Source of the DNA: Solobacterium sp. UBA1789
Lineage (GTDB): Bacteria; Bacillota_I; Bacilli_A; Erysipelotrichales; Erysipelotrichaceae
Length of the DNA stretch: 8,145 nt
Reading direction: 5' to 3'
NCBI GenBank assembly: GCA_002314515.1
Contig: DCGB01000137.1
Coordinates: 1 to 8,145, forward strand
The notes beneath the pieces are model-generated. The model was not told the origin of the DNA. It searched no databases and saw only the letters and a list, made by a program, of their open reading frames with translations. The position numbers and the translations under genes were made by a program. Numbering within the stretch: the first letter of the stretch is position 1; each line of letters starts with the position of its first letter. Shown piece after piece: positions 1 to 5,849 of this stretch.

Positions 1-48
1 GGTAAGCTGGCTGCTAAGTCAATTGACGAAGCTTTATCAAACAAGTAG
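1..48 (+). CDS. C-terminal end of an upstream gene, product unknown
   Basis: Frame 1 reads GKLAAKSIDEALSNK followed by a TAG stop at 46-48. The reading is supported by the terminator that begins seven bases later and by favoured codons (GCT, GAA, GGT). Only 15 residues are visible, so the family cannot be identified. The start lies outside the window. Confidence 0.6.
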   Translation, partial: GKLAAKSIDEALSNK

Positions 49-54
49 TAAAAT

Positions 55-83
55 AGAGACTGACTTATCAGTCTCTTTTTTTT
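55..83 (+). terminator. Rho-independent terminator of the upstream gene
   Basis: A 9-bp perfect stem (AGAGACTGA at 55-63 with TCAGTCTCT at 68-76) closes a CTTA loop and runs into eight T residues (76-83). It ends the partial gene at 1-48. Its loop and 3' arm also contain the proposed -35 element of the next gene, so terminator and promoter are packed together. Confidence 0.88.
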
Positions 84-100
84 GTTTTATAATATCTTTA
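65..100 (+). promoter_or_regulatory. Sigma-A-type promoter predicting a leaderless transcript
   Basis: A perfect TATAAT lies at 88-93. TTATCA at 65-70 (4 of 6 matches to TTGACA) lies at an optimal 17-bp spacing. The usual start, seven bases after the -10 box, falls on position 100, the A of the ATG of the downstream gene. No Shine-Dalgarno sequence precedes that ATG: the bases between the terminator and the ATG are T-rich. The -10 match and the geometry are seen directly; leaderless translation is inferred. Confidence 0.65.
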
Positions 101-1506
101 TGAATATAGATATTAAAAGTAAATTAAACAGTAGAACAATTAGTGCAATTTTGGCAGCCGGTGAGAGTTTTGCGGGTAATTTTTTTACTTCAAAAAAGGA
201 TAGTCGAACAATTTGTCTGGCTTTGGAAGAGTGTTTGAACAATATTCTTTTATATACCGGTGAAGATGTGGAAATCAGCATATCTTTGAGTGCTGAAAAA
301 GGTAAATTTTCGGTCGCTGTTAAAGACTATGCCTTACCTGGCGATTTTGAAAATGAGTTGAAGGGCGAAAAAGGACTTGGTCTGGAATTACTGCATAACA
401 TTGTTGATGAATATCGTATTGATAATCTGGGACTTGATGGACGCCGTCAGTTATTCAGTAAACATTATGAAGAAATGACTGGTGCTGATAATAGTAATGA
501 TGAAGAAGAAGTTCCTAGTGATATCGCCTTATATGTTAGAAAGCCGGCTATGGAGTATGCGGATAGTTTGAGTAAGCTGTTCTATCGCTCTTTTGGTTTT
601 TCTTATTCCTGGGATCTGGTTTATTATCCTAATTCCTATATGGAAGCCTACAACAACAAAGAACTCATTTCGATGTTGATGGTTGATGAAAACAATGTAG
701 TTAGAGGACATGTAGCTTTATGTCCTAATGAAAGTATCAAAGGCTGTTATGAACTTGGTATGGCTCTATCTGATCCAAAGTGTCGTAATCGTGGTATCAG
801 TTCTAAACTTTTAGATTCGCTTATGAAAGATGTTGAAGAAATAAAGATGCCAATGTATTATGCCGATTGTACAATAGTCCATCCTTATTCTCAAAAGTCT
901 GCCTTAAAACTGGGTGCCGTTCCAACGGGTTTCCAGTTCCAGACTATGCCACCGGAAATGTATCAATCAAGTTTTTCTGATGGTAAGAATTATGATTCTG
1001 GTGTTGACATATGTAAGGTTTTTGATAAAAGAGAAAGAACAGTTTATTTTCCATTAGAAGTCAGACATATTGTTGAACATATATATCGTGATTTACAGTT
1101 GCCAAGAACAGTAATTAATGAAGGTGACTGCGAGATGGATTACACGGTTATGGAATCAGTATATTTATCTCGTAATAATGCAGGTATTATTACTATTCAT
1201 GAAATTGGAAAGGATGTTGAAAAAGCTTTATATGACAGCATCTTTGAATTAAAGAAAAATGAAGTCAGGTTAATTACCGTCTATTGCCCATCTAATAGAG
1301 GTACTAATCGGGTTTATGACTATTGTAAGAGTGAAGGCTTCTTCTTTACAGGAATGTTTCCGGCTACAGATGAGGGCGATATTATGATTATGCAGAAACT
1401 CATGAGCTCTGTCGTTAATTATGATTATCTGAACCTTTGTGATGAGTGTAAGTGGTTAATGGAAGAGATAAAGAAACTTGATCCTGACTATCAGAAAAAA
1501 TCTTAA
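100..1506 (+). CDS. Anti-sigma-type ATPase domain fused to GNAT acetyltransferase domains
   Basis: The 468-residue protein appears to have three parts and no signal peptide or membrane segment. Residues 1-125 resemble the HATPase_c_2 fold of RsbW/SpoIIAB serine kinases: an N-box (ALEECLNN, E44 and N48), a G1-like DYALP (76-80) and a G2 box GEKGLGLEL (89-97). In G1 the usual glycine is Ala78. An acidic linker (about 127-140) leads to a GNAT domain (about 143-290) with acetyl-CoA loop RNRGIS (229-234). A third, GNAT-like region (about 310-435) contains GFFFTGMFP (413-421). The combination suggests a signalling protein that binds ATP and acyl-CoA, but no sigma factor or anti-anti-sigma gene is nearby and the target is unknown. 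ATG at 100 was chosen over the in-frame TTG at 82, which lies inside the terminator T-tract. The gene is probably monocistronic and ends at a shared terminator. Confidence 0.85.
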   Translation: MNIDIKSKLNSRTISAILAAGESFAGNFFTSKKDSRTICLALEECLNNILLYTGEDVEISISLSAEKGKFSVAVKDYALPGDFENELKGEKGLGLELLHNIVDEYRIDNLGLDGRRQLFSKHYEEMTGADNSNDEEEVPSDIALYVRKPAMEYADSLSKLFYRSFGFSYSWDLVYYPNSYMEAYNNKELISMLMVDENNVVRGHVALCPNESIKGCYELGMALSDPKCRNRGISSKLLDSLMKDVEEIKMPMYYADCTIVHPYSQKSALKLGAVPTGFQFQTMPPEMYQSSFSDGKNYDSGVDICKVFDKRERTVYFPLEVRHIVEHIYRDLQLPRTVINEGDCEMDYTVMESVYLSRNNAGIITIHEIGKDVEKALYDSIFELKKNEVRLITVYCPSNRGTNRVYDYCKSEGFFFTGMFPATDEGDIMIMQKLMSSVVNYDYLNLCDECKWLMEEIKKLDPDYQKKS

Positions 1507-1518
1507 ATAATTATCTAT

Positions 1519-1542
1519 AAAAAAAGTCCCGCTGGGACTTTT
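1519..1542. terminator. Bidirectional terminator between convergent genes
   Basis: A 9-bp stem, AAAAGTCCC (1522-1530) with GGGACTTTT (1534-1542), has a 3-base GCT loop. Read on the plus strand it ends in a T-run (1539-1542). Read on the minus strand the A-run at 1519-1525 becomes seven U residues. It sits 12 bases after the stop of the plus-strand ATPase-GNAT gene and 2 bases beyond the plsY stop, so it serves both. Confidence 0.88.
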
Positions 1543-1544
1543 GT

Positions 1545-2162
1545 TTATCTGCCTTTTCTTAAATCGATGCCAATATATTTACCATTGATGCCAATTTCTT
1601 CTTTATGAAAGAATTTTATGAAATTACTTCGATGCTGGAAGATAATCATTGTTGCCGTTAGACCCAAACAGATGACGCAGGGAAGCGATAAATTCATCAG
1701 ATAGGCAACAAGTGGTAAAGATATAGTGAGTATAAGAGTTGCGACAACGATATAGTTTGTCAGATATGCCAGGATGAGACTGGCGAAGATGATAATCGCA
1801 AAGACCTTAAAGTTTATGATGGCAGCTACACCGATAAAGGCGGCAAAACCTTTTCCACCCTTAAATTGAAGATAAAAGGGGAAACAATGGCCAATGACCG
1901 CAAAACAGCTGCCAAGTATCTGGGCAAACTGATCACCTTGTAAAAAATTGCGGATAACCAGGGCAACAAGTACAGCTTTAGAGACGTCGATGGCAACAAC
2001 CATAAAAAAGTATTTCCAGCCTAAGCAGATTTTGGCATTAGAGGCTCCAGCGTTGTGTGATCCTCTTTCGCGGATGTCAAAGCCTTTCAGACGGCCAAAG
2101 ATGTAGGCGGGATTGAGGCTGCCAAAGAGGTAGCCAAAGACAGGTGAAACAAAATATATCAT
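1545..2162 (-). CDS. plsY: Acyl-phosphate:glycerol-3-phosphate acyltransferase PlsY
   Basis: PlsY is a polytopic membrane enzyme that moves an acyl group from acyl-phosphate to the sn-1 position of glycerol-3-phosphate, giving lysophosphatidic acid, the first step of phospholipid synthesis. The 205 residues match the family length of about 200. Family motifs appear in order: GSLNPAYIFGR (14-24), GSHNAGASN (34-42, family GSGNxGATN), DVSKA (59-63, family DxxKG), GHCFPFYLQFKGGKG (91-105) and HRSNFIKFFHKEEIG (177-191). Hydrophobic spans lie near 1-18, 50-72, 82-95, 107-135 and 137-175. Two motifs deviate slightly: Ser replaces Thr in GATN, and Ala replaces the Gly of DxxKG. The frame continues upstream to a TTG at 2231, but that would overlap the divergent gene. 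ATG at 2162 fits the family N-terminus and its promoter. The gene is alone on the minus strand. Confidence 0.93.
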   Translation of the reverse strand: MIYFVSPVFGYLFGSLNPAYIFGRLKGFDIRERGSHNAGASNAKICLGWKYFFMVVAIDVSKAVLVALVIRNFLQGDQFAQILGSCFAVIGHCFPFYLQFKGGKGFAAFIGVAAIINFKVFAIIIFASLILAYLTNYIVVATLILTISLPLVAYLMNLSLPCVICLGLTATMIIFQHRSNFIKFFHKEEIGINGKYIGIDLRKGR

Positions 2163-2177
2163 GTTTTTAGCATAGCA
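2162..2177 (-). promoter_or_regulatory. Extended -10 promoter of plsY, predicted leaderless
   Basis: On the minus strand TGC-TATGCT (2177 down to 2169) forms an extended -10 element (TGn plus a 4-of-6 hexamer). It is followed by exactly six bases, AAAAAC, and then the ATG. The predicted start is therefore the A of the start codon (2162). No Shine-Dalgarno is present, and no convincing -35 is visible at 17-18 bp, which extended -10 promoters tolerate. The hexamer match is moderate, so this is weaker than the promoters at 88-93 and 3141-3149. Confidence 0.45.
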
Positions 2178-2193
2178 TAACAATGAGTTAAAA

Positions 2194-2208
2194 TAGAATA
2201 TATAGAGG
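2194..2208 (+). promoter_or_regulatory. Possible -10 box and ribosome binding site of the 173-residue gene
   Basis: TAGAAT (2194-2199, 5 of 6 matches to TATAAT) would start transcription near 2206. The SD-like GAGG (2205-2208) is 7 bases before ATG 2216, so the leader would be very short and the SD would sit at its 5' end. No good -35 is seen, and the overlapping TAAAAT (2189-2194) is an alternative -10. The element lies in the 53-bp region shared with the divergent plsY promoter. Confidence 0.35.
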
Positions 2209-2215
2209 TTTGAGT

Positions 2216-2737
2216 ATGAAGTTGAAGGCAAAGATGGCTAAAAAATATTATGATTCAGCATTGAATGAAAAGGACATGGATGTTAAATTCTGTCTGTTGT
2301 GGCGGGCTTTGTTTCTTTTGTCAGAAGATAACAAGAGTTTAGGCAAAGGCGCAAGACAGGGCTTGAGGGAGTATATTGAAACTGAATATGAGGCTTTTGA
2401 TAGTAATGTTGATTTTGAGGATGAGAGACTTGATGTCTTTTATGAGCGACCATTCTTTTCGGATGGCAGGGTTGAAGAAGATAGAGATATTTATTTTTAT
2501 CAGGACTTCAATACTAATCGCCAATATCGCAGTGATGATGATTATGTCTTGTCTATTCGCTCTTTCCAGAAGATTCTGGAGGAGAGTGATCTTGTTTCCT
2601 TGTATATGACGATTTTTAAGATTTATGACTATATCATTGTTAAGGAAAATGATAATTACAGTGAGCGTGATAAACGGCTTCTGGAGGGTTCTGCTTATCT
2701 TCTGGAATGTGCTTTAAACAATCTGATGTTAAATTAA
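2216..2737 (+). CDS. Hypothetical acidic helical protein
   Basis: I do not recognise this 173-residue protein. It has no signal peptide or membrane span and is probably cytosolic. Two stretches look like amphipathic helical hairpins: residues 1-37 and 146-172 (SERDKRLLEGSAYLLECALN), with a vaguely TPR-like rhythm. The middle (about 55-110) is very rich in Asp, Glu, Tyr and Phe, which could be an interaction surface. ATG 2216 was chosen because GAGG lies 7 bases upstream; the in-frame TTG at 2210 is only one base past that site. The gene is divergent from plsY, and a weak hairpin separates it from the DUF2958 gene 61 bases on. Its function cannot be stated. Confidence 0.75.
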   Translation: MKLKAKMAKKYYDSALNEKDMDVKFCLLWRALFLLSEDNKSLGKGARQGLREYIETEYEAFDSNVDFEDERLDVFYERPFFSDGRVEEDRDIYFYQDFNTNRQYRSDDDYVLSIRSFQKILEESDLVSLYMTIFKIYDYIIVKENDNYSERDKRLLEGSAYLLECALNNLMLN

Positions 2738-2738
2738 G

Positions 2739-2763
2739 AAAATATCTGTAAGGATATTTTTTT
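2739..2763 (+). terminator. Weak AT-rich terminator-like hairpin
   Basis: An 8-bp stem AAAATATC (2739-2746) with GATATTTT (2753-2760) has a 6-base loop and continues into a T-run, right after the stop of the 173-residue gene. Only one base pair is G-C, so termination may be partial. Readthrough could supply the downstream DUF2958 gene, for which I see no clear promoter of its own. Confidence 0.5.
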
Positions 2764-2798
2764 ATTTTTGGGTAAAAACAGGATGTGGAGGATAGTTT

Positions 2799-3143
2799 AT
2801 GAAGCTTTTAAATGATGATTTAGTGGAAAAACTGGTTGGGCATCCTTTCTGTAGCTGCGGTGATAATCTTTTTGATGAGGAGGTTCTGGTCAAGTTTTTT
2901 AATCCCCTTGGCAGGGCTTACTGGTTTATTCTGGAGGCGGAAAAACTGGATGATGATTATCTGATGTTTGGTTATTGTGATTTGGGTCTGCGCTCGGATT
3001 GCGCGGAATGGGGATATGTTTCGCTTAGAGAACTGGATTCAATAGTATTGCCCTATGGAATGGGTATCGAAAGAGATTTGTATGTCAAGGGTAGTGTCAG
3101 AGATAATTTAAAGGCCTTGGGACTTGAATATCACGAATGGTGA
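2799..3143 (+). CDS. DUF2958 family protein
   Basis: This 114-residue soluble protein matches what I recall of DUF2958, a small family of unknown function often carried by conjugative elements and phages. The matching blocks are VKFFNP (31-36), MFGYCDLG (56-63), EWGYVSLRELDSI (70-82) and GMGIERDLY (87-95). It is about the usual family length. An unusual Cys-Ser-Cys (18-20), with further Cys at 60 and 68, hints at possible metal binding, but this is speculative. ATG 2799 has a clean GGAGG (2787-2791) seven bases upstream. Its TGA stop (3141-3143) doubles as the TG of the next gene's extended -10 box. No mobile-element genes are adjacent, so it looks like a resident chromosomal copy here. Confidence 0.8.
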   Translation: MKLLNDDLVEKLVGHPFCSCGDNLFDEEVLVKFFNPLGRAYWFILEAEKLDDDYLMFGYCDLGLRSDCAEWGYVSLRELDSIVLPYGMGIERDLYVKGSVRDNLKALGLEYHEW

Positions 3144-3156
3144 TATAATGATTCCA
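3141..3156 (+). promoter_or_regulatory. Strong extended -10 promoter, predicted leaderless start
   Basis: TGA-TATAAT (3141-3149) is a perfect hexamer preceded by the TGn extension. Six bases, GATTCC, then separate it from ATG 3156, so the expected start is the A of the ATG. There is no Shine-Dalgarno. A -35 at 17 bp (GACTTG) is poor, and TTGAAT (3124-3129) is too close at 14 bp, so activity would rest on the extended -10. The TG is the first two bases of the preceding gene's stop codon. Confidence 0.65.
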
Positions 3157-4526
3157 TGAATGATTATTTATTATTAAGAGAAGAATTACTGGAAAAGAAC
3201 AGAAATCTGGTTGGTGTTGTTTTAAATGATAAGGAAAAAAAGGCTGATGAATATCTGCAGAAAATAAAGCAGGATTTTAAAGAGGCCTGTGATAACGATG
3301 TTTCTTATAAGATGCCAATGTTGAGAGATGAGCGGATATGGCAGAGTTCTTTGTATACTTTCTGTAAAAAGCTACCTAAGGGTGCTGATTTACATGTTCA
3401 TTCCAAGGCCTTATTGCCTTTTGAATATTTATTTGATTTTTTAATGGGGCGTGATGATGTCTATCTGGATATGAAGACATTGGTCATGCGTCATAAAAAC
3501 AGCACATTGTTTAATGATGACTGTGTCCTTTTTAAAAAAGTATTTGAGGATAAGCTGCTTAGCAGGGATGATCTGTATAAGAAGTGGACTTTATTGGGTA
3601 AGACACATTATCAGAAGGTCTGGCCTTATTTTCATAATCTTTTCTATTACTGTAATGAACTTGAGGATGATAGAGATCTTTGTGTGGCCTACTATCAGCG
3701 GGTTTTTGCCTATTATTATTCCTTAAATATCCATCATCTGGAGATTCATTCAATGTTAAAGACGGATTATGATTTTTCATATAATATTGTTAAATCTGTA
3801 AATGATGCATATCTGTCATTTAAAAAAGATCATCCGGAGTTTTCGGTTCGTTATATAGGTGCAGTAACAAAGGCAGCTTTTTTCACCCTGGAAATAGCCG
3901 AGGAAATAATGAATGTCGTTTATCGTTTGAAACAGGAAATCAGGGATGGCGATGAGGATTTTATTCTGGGTTTTGATCTGGTTGGTGAAGAGGATGCCAA
4001 TCGTTCATTAATTGAATATGCGCCATTACTTGCGAAATATAAAAATGATCATCCGGATTTTGCCTATTTCCTGCATTCAGGTGAAAGCATTAATCCTGAT
4101 AGCGATAATCTTTTTGATGCCTATTTATTAGATGCCAAGAGAGTTGGGCATGCGGTCAACTTATATAAATATCCTTCTTTGTTGAATGAATACAAGGATA
4201 AGGAAATCTGTATAGAATCCTGTCTTATTTCCAACCAGTCTTTAGGCTATGTTAAGGATTTGCGTTTACATCCGGCTGCTGAATATCTCAAGCGAGGTCT
4301 GACACTGGTTTTATGTTCTGATGATCCGGTCTTTTTTGAAAAGGAGACACTGGTAGATGATTTCTTTGCGGCTATTGTCTGCTGGAATCTCTCATTGGCG
4401 GAGATTAAGCACTTGTGTATCAATTCTATTCTTTATTCTGGCTTACAGTCAAAAAGCCGTAATCTTCTGATGAAAAACTGGAAAAAGAACTGGGATAATT
4501 TTATTGAAGATATATGTCAAAGATGA
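3156..4526 (+). CDS. Adenosine deaminase, ADA2/ADGF-like
   Basis: This 456-residue metal-dependent hydrolase belongs to the adenosine deaminase superfamily (adenosine to inosine plus ammonia). Catalytic motifs are in order and intact: zinc ligands H80 and H82 in DLHVH, GFDLVGEE (272-279), HSGE (307-310, zinc His and catalytic Glu), RVGHA (329-333, His332) and SDDP (388-391, Asp389 zinc ligand). The segment with ISNQ (358-361), DLRLHPAAE (368-376) and CSDDPVFF resembles the ADA2/ADGF subgroup more than classical ADA, and the length exceeds the roughly 340 residues of classical ADA. Secreted animal ADA2 has a signal peptide; this protein has none, so it is probably cytosolic purine salvage. Substrate is inferred. 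It follows the DUF2958 gene by 12 bases but has its own promoter, and it ends in a strong terminator. Confidence 0.88.
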   Translation: MNDYLLLREELLEKNRNLVGVVLNDKEKKADEYLQKIKQDFKEACDNDVSYKMPMLRDERIWQSSLYTFCKKLPKGADLHVHSKALLPFEYLFDFLMGRDDVYLDMKTLVMRHKNSTLFNDDCVLFKKVFEDKLLSRDDLYKKWTLLGKTHYQKVWPYFHNLFYYCNELEDDRDLCVAYYQRVFAYYYSLNIHHLEIHSMLKTDYDFSYNIVKSVNDAYLSFKKDHPEFSVRYIGAVTKAAFFTLEIAEEIMNVVYRLKQEIRDGDEDFILGFDLVGEEDANRSLIEYAPLLAKYKNDHPDFAYFLHSGESINPDSDNLFDAYLLDAKRVGHAVNLYKYPSLLNEYKDKEICIESCLISNQSLGYVKDLRLHPAAEYLKRGLTLVLCSDDPVFFEKETLVDDFFAAIVCWNLSLAEIKHLCINSILYSGLQSKSRNLLMKNWKKNWDNFIEDICQR

Positions 4527-4555
4527 GATCAGATAAAAAAATCTGGTCTTTTTTT
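4526..4555 (+). terminator. Rho-independent terminator after the adenosine deaminase gene
   Basis: A 9-bp stem AGATCAGAT (4526-4534) with ATCTGGTCT (4541-4549), including one G-U pair, closes an A6 loop and ends in seven T residues (4549-4555). The stem begins on the last base of the stop codon. It insulates the importer operon. Confidence 0.88.
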
Positions 4556-4567
4556 ATTGACTGATAA

Positions 4568-4581
4568 TGTAAACCCTTTCA
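4568..4581 (+). promoter_or_regulatory. cre-like (CcpA-type) operator candidate
   Basis: TGTAAACCCTTTCA agrees with the catabolite-response consensus TGWAARCGYTWNCW at 13 of 14 positions. The one mismatch is the normally well-kept central G. It overlaps the proposed -35 of the importer operon, a position that would repress. A LacI-family regulator other than CcpA could also use it. Direct binding is not shown. Confidence 0.4.
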
Positions 4582-4605
4582 TATATTGAATTTTTAGGGT
4601 AAAAT
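4578..4605 (+). promoter_or_regulatory. Probable promoter of the ABC importer operon
   Basis: TTCATA (4578-4583, 4 of 6) and TAAAAT (4600-4605, 5 of 6) are 16 bp apart, giving a start near 4612 and a leader of about 34 bases carrying AGGAGG. An alternative pair is TTGAAT (4586-4591) with TAGAAG (4608-4613). Which is used cannot be settled by eye. Confidence 0.45.
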
Positions 4606-4645
4606 AATAGAAGAATCATTTTTTTGATTTAGTAGGAGGAAAAAA

Positions 4646-5779
4646 ATGAAAAAACTTTTAACAGTTTTACTGGCTCTGGCTATGATTTTCACTCTAGCTG
4701 GCTGTGCTGGTGAAAGCGATGGCGGTGAAGATACTGCTAATGTTCCTGAAGGATGGGAAGATCATGCAGAATTAATCAAAGCTGCTCAGGAAGAAGGAAG
4801 CCTGGTTATTTATGGCGCTTGTGAAGAAGAATATCTAGCAGCTGCTTGCCAGCATTTCGAAGAATTATTCGGCATTACTGTTGAATATCAGAGATTATCT
4901 ACTGGCGAAGTTCAGGCAAAGATTGAAGAAGAAAATGGTAATCCATCTGCTGATGCTTTGTTCGGTGGCACTACTGACCCATATAATGTTATGGCATCTG
5001 AAGGTTTACTGGAAGCTTATGAAGCTAAGAATGCATCTCACTTATTGTCTCCAATGTACAAACATGCTGATAACTTATGGTATGGTATCTACACTGGTAT
5101 GTTAGGTATTATGTACAATAAGGATGAAGTTGAAAGATTAGGTTTAGAAATTCCTCAGGATTTCCCAGATCTATTGGATCCTCAGTATGAAGGTTTAATC
5201 TGGTTATCTAACTACAATACAGCTGGTACAGCTAAGCTGGTTATTAACACTATTATCCAGAAATATGGTCATGACGAAGGTATTCAGTACTTAGTTGACT
5301 TAGATAAGAATATCGAAGTTTATACAAAGTCTGGTTCAGGTCCTTCTAAGAATGTTGGTACTGGCGAATGTGTCATCGGTATCGGCTTCATGCATGATGT
5401 AATTTATCAGATCGTTGATAATGGTTATGAAAACATCGGTATGGTTCTTCCTTCAAGTGGTACTACTTGTGAAATCGGTGCAACTGCTATGCTGAAGGGT
5501 GCTGCTCATCCAAATGCTGCTAAGTTGTGGATTGAATATGCATTGTCTCCTGATTGTGTAAATCTTGCTAAAGAAAACGGTTCTTACCAGTTCTTAGTAA
5601 TTGATAATGCTGAACAGCCACAGGTTGCTTACGAATATGGTCTGGATCCATCAAATGCTATGGACTATGACTTCGAAGATGCAACTGCTAATATTAAGAC
5701 TTATGTAACTGAGGTTATGGAAGCTATCGCTGCTGCAGGTACAGATACTGCTGATACAGGCAGATTCCAGGTTCAGTAA
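4646..5779 (+). CDS. ABC transporter substrate-binding lipoprotein (Fbp/Afu/Phn type)
   Basis: This 377-residue extracellular lipoprotein captures the ligand for the importer. A signal peptide with lipobox LAGC gives lipidation at Cys20, followed by a short acidic linker. The mature part shows family signatures: GSLVIYGA (51-58), LSTGEVQAKI (84-93), SGSGP (229-233), IGIGFMHD (244-251) and CEIGATAMLKGAAHPNAAK (275-293). The family includes ferric-iron FbpA, hexose-phosphate AfuA and 2-aminoethylphosphonate PhnS. The paired Tyr of classical FbpA is not obvious, whereas a His250-Asp251 pair and Glu276 resemble, from memory, the sugar-contacting residues of AfuA, so an organic phosphate ligand is plausible. 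ATG 4646 has AGGAGG (4634-4639) at 6 bases. Codon use (GCT, GAA, TTA) suggests high expression. It is the first gene of the importer operon. Confidence 0.88.
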   Translation: MKKLLTVLLALAMIFTLAGCAGESDGGEDTANVPEGWEDHAELIKAAQEEGSLVIYGACEEEYLAAACQHFEELFGITVEYQRLSTGEVQAKIEEENGNPSADALFGGTTDPYNVMASEGLLEAYEAKNASHLLSPMYKHADNLWYGIYTGMLGIMYNKDEVERLGLEIPQDFPDLLDPQYEGLIWLSNYNTAGTAKLVINTIIQKYGHDEGIQYLVDLDKNIEVYTKSGSGPSKNVGTGECVIGIGFMHDVIYQIVDNGYENIGMVLPSSGTTCEIGATAMLKGAAHPNAAKLWIEYALSPDCVNLAKENGSYQFLVIDNAEQPQVAYEYGLDPSNAMDYDFEDATANIKTYVTEVMEAIAAAGTDTADTGRFQVQ

Positions 5780-5794
5780 TCGTATTAACTATTT

Positions 5795-5827
5795 ATGAGG
5801 CAGTGTAATCACTGCCTCATTCTTTTT
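5795..5827 (+). terminator. Intercistronic hairpin, likely partial terminator
   Basis: An 11-bp perfect stem ATGAGGCAGTG (5795-5805) with CACTGCCTCAT (5810-5820) has a TAAT loop and a broken T-tract (TTCTTTTT). It lies between the binding-protein and permease genes. Partial termination or 3' protection here would give more binding protein than membrane components, a common pattern in such operons. Confidence 0.75.
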
Positions 5828-5849
5828 AATTTAAAGAAAGGGGCATAAC

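Noticed and set aside
82..99. In-frame TTG start adding six residues to the ATPase-GNAT gene
   Set aside because: It lies in the terminator T-tract and overlaps the -10 box. ATG 100 fits the promoter and the domain start.
2210..2215. TTG start for the 173-residue gene
   Set aside because: The SD-like GAGG ends only one base before it. ATG 2216 has proper spacing.
2163..2231. N-terminal extension of plsY to a TTG at 2231
   Set aside because: It would run into the divergent coding region and cover its own promoter. It adds 23 residues absent from the family, and ATG 2162 starts where PlsY proteins normally do.
2799..3143. Mobile element around the DUF2958 gene
   Set aside because: No integrase, transposase, terminal repeats, tRNA or attachment-like repeats are visible on either side.
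3559..3780. Minus-strand open frame of 73 codons inside the adenosine deaminase gene
   Set aside because: It is antisense to a well-supported catalytic gene and has no SD or family motif.
4614..4629. Small hairpin (AATCA/TGATT) in the leader of the importer operon, as a possible riboswitch
   Set aside because: It is only a 5-bp AT-rich stem with a T6 loop. The leader of about 34 bases is too short for a known riboswitch.
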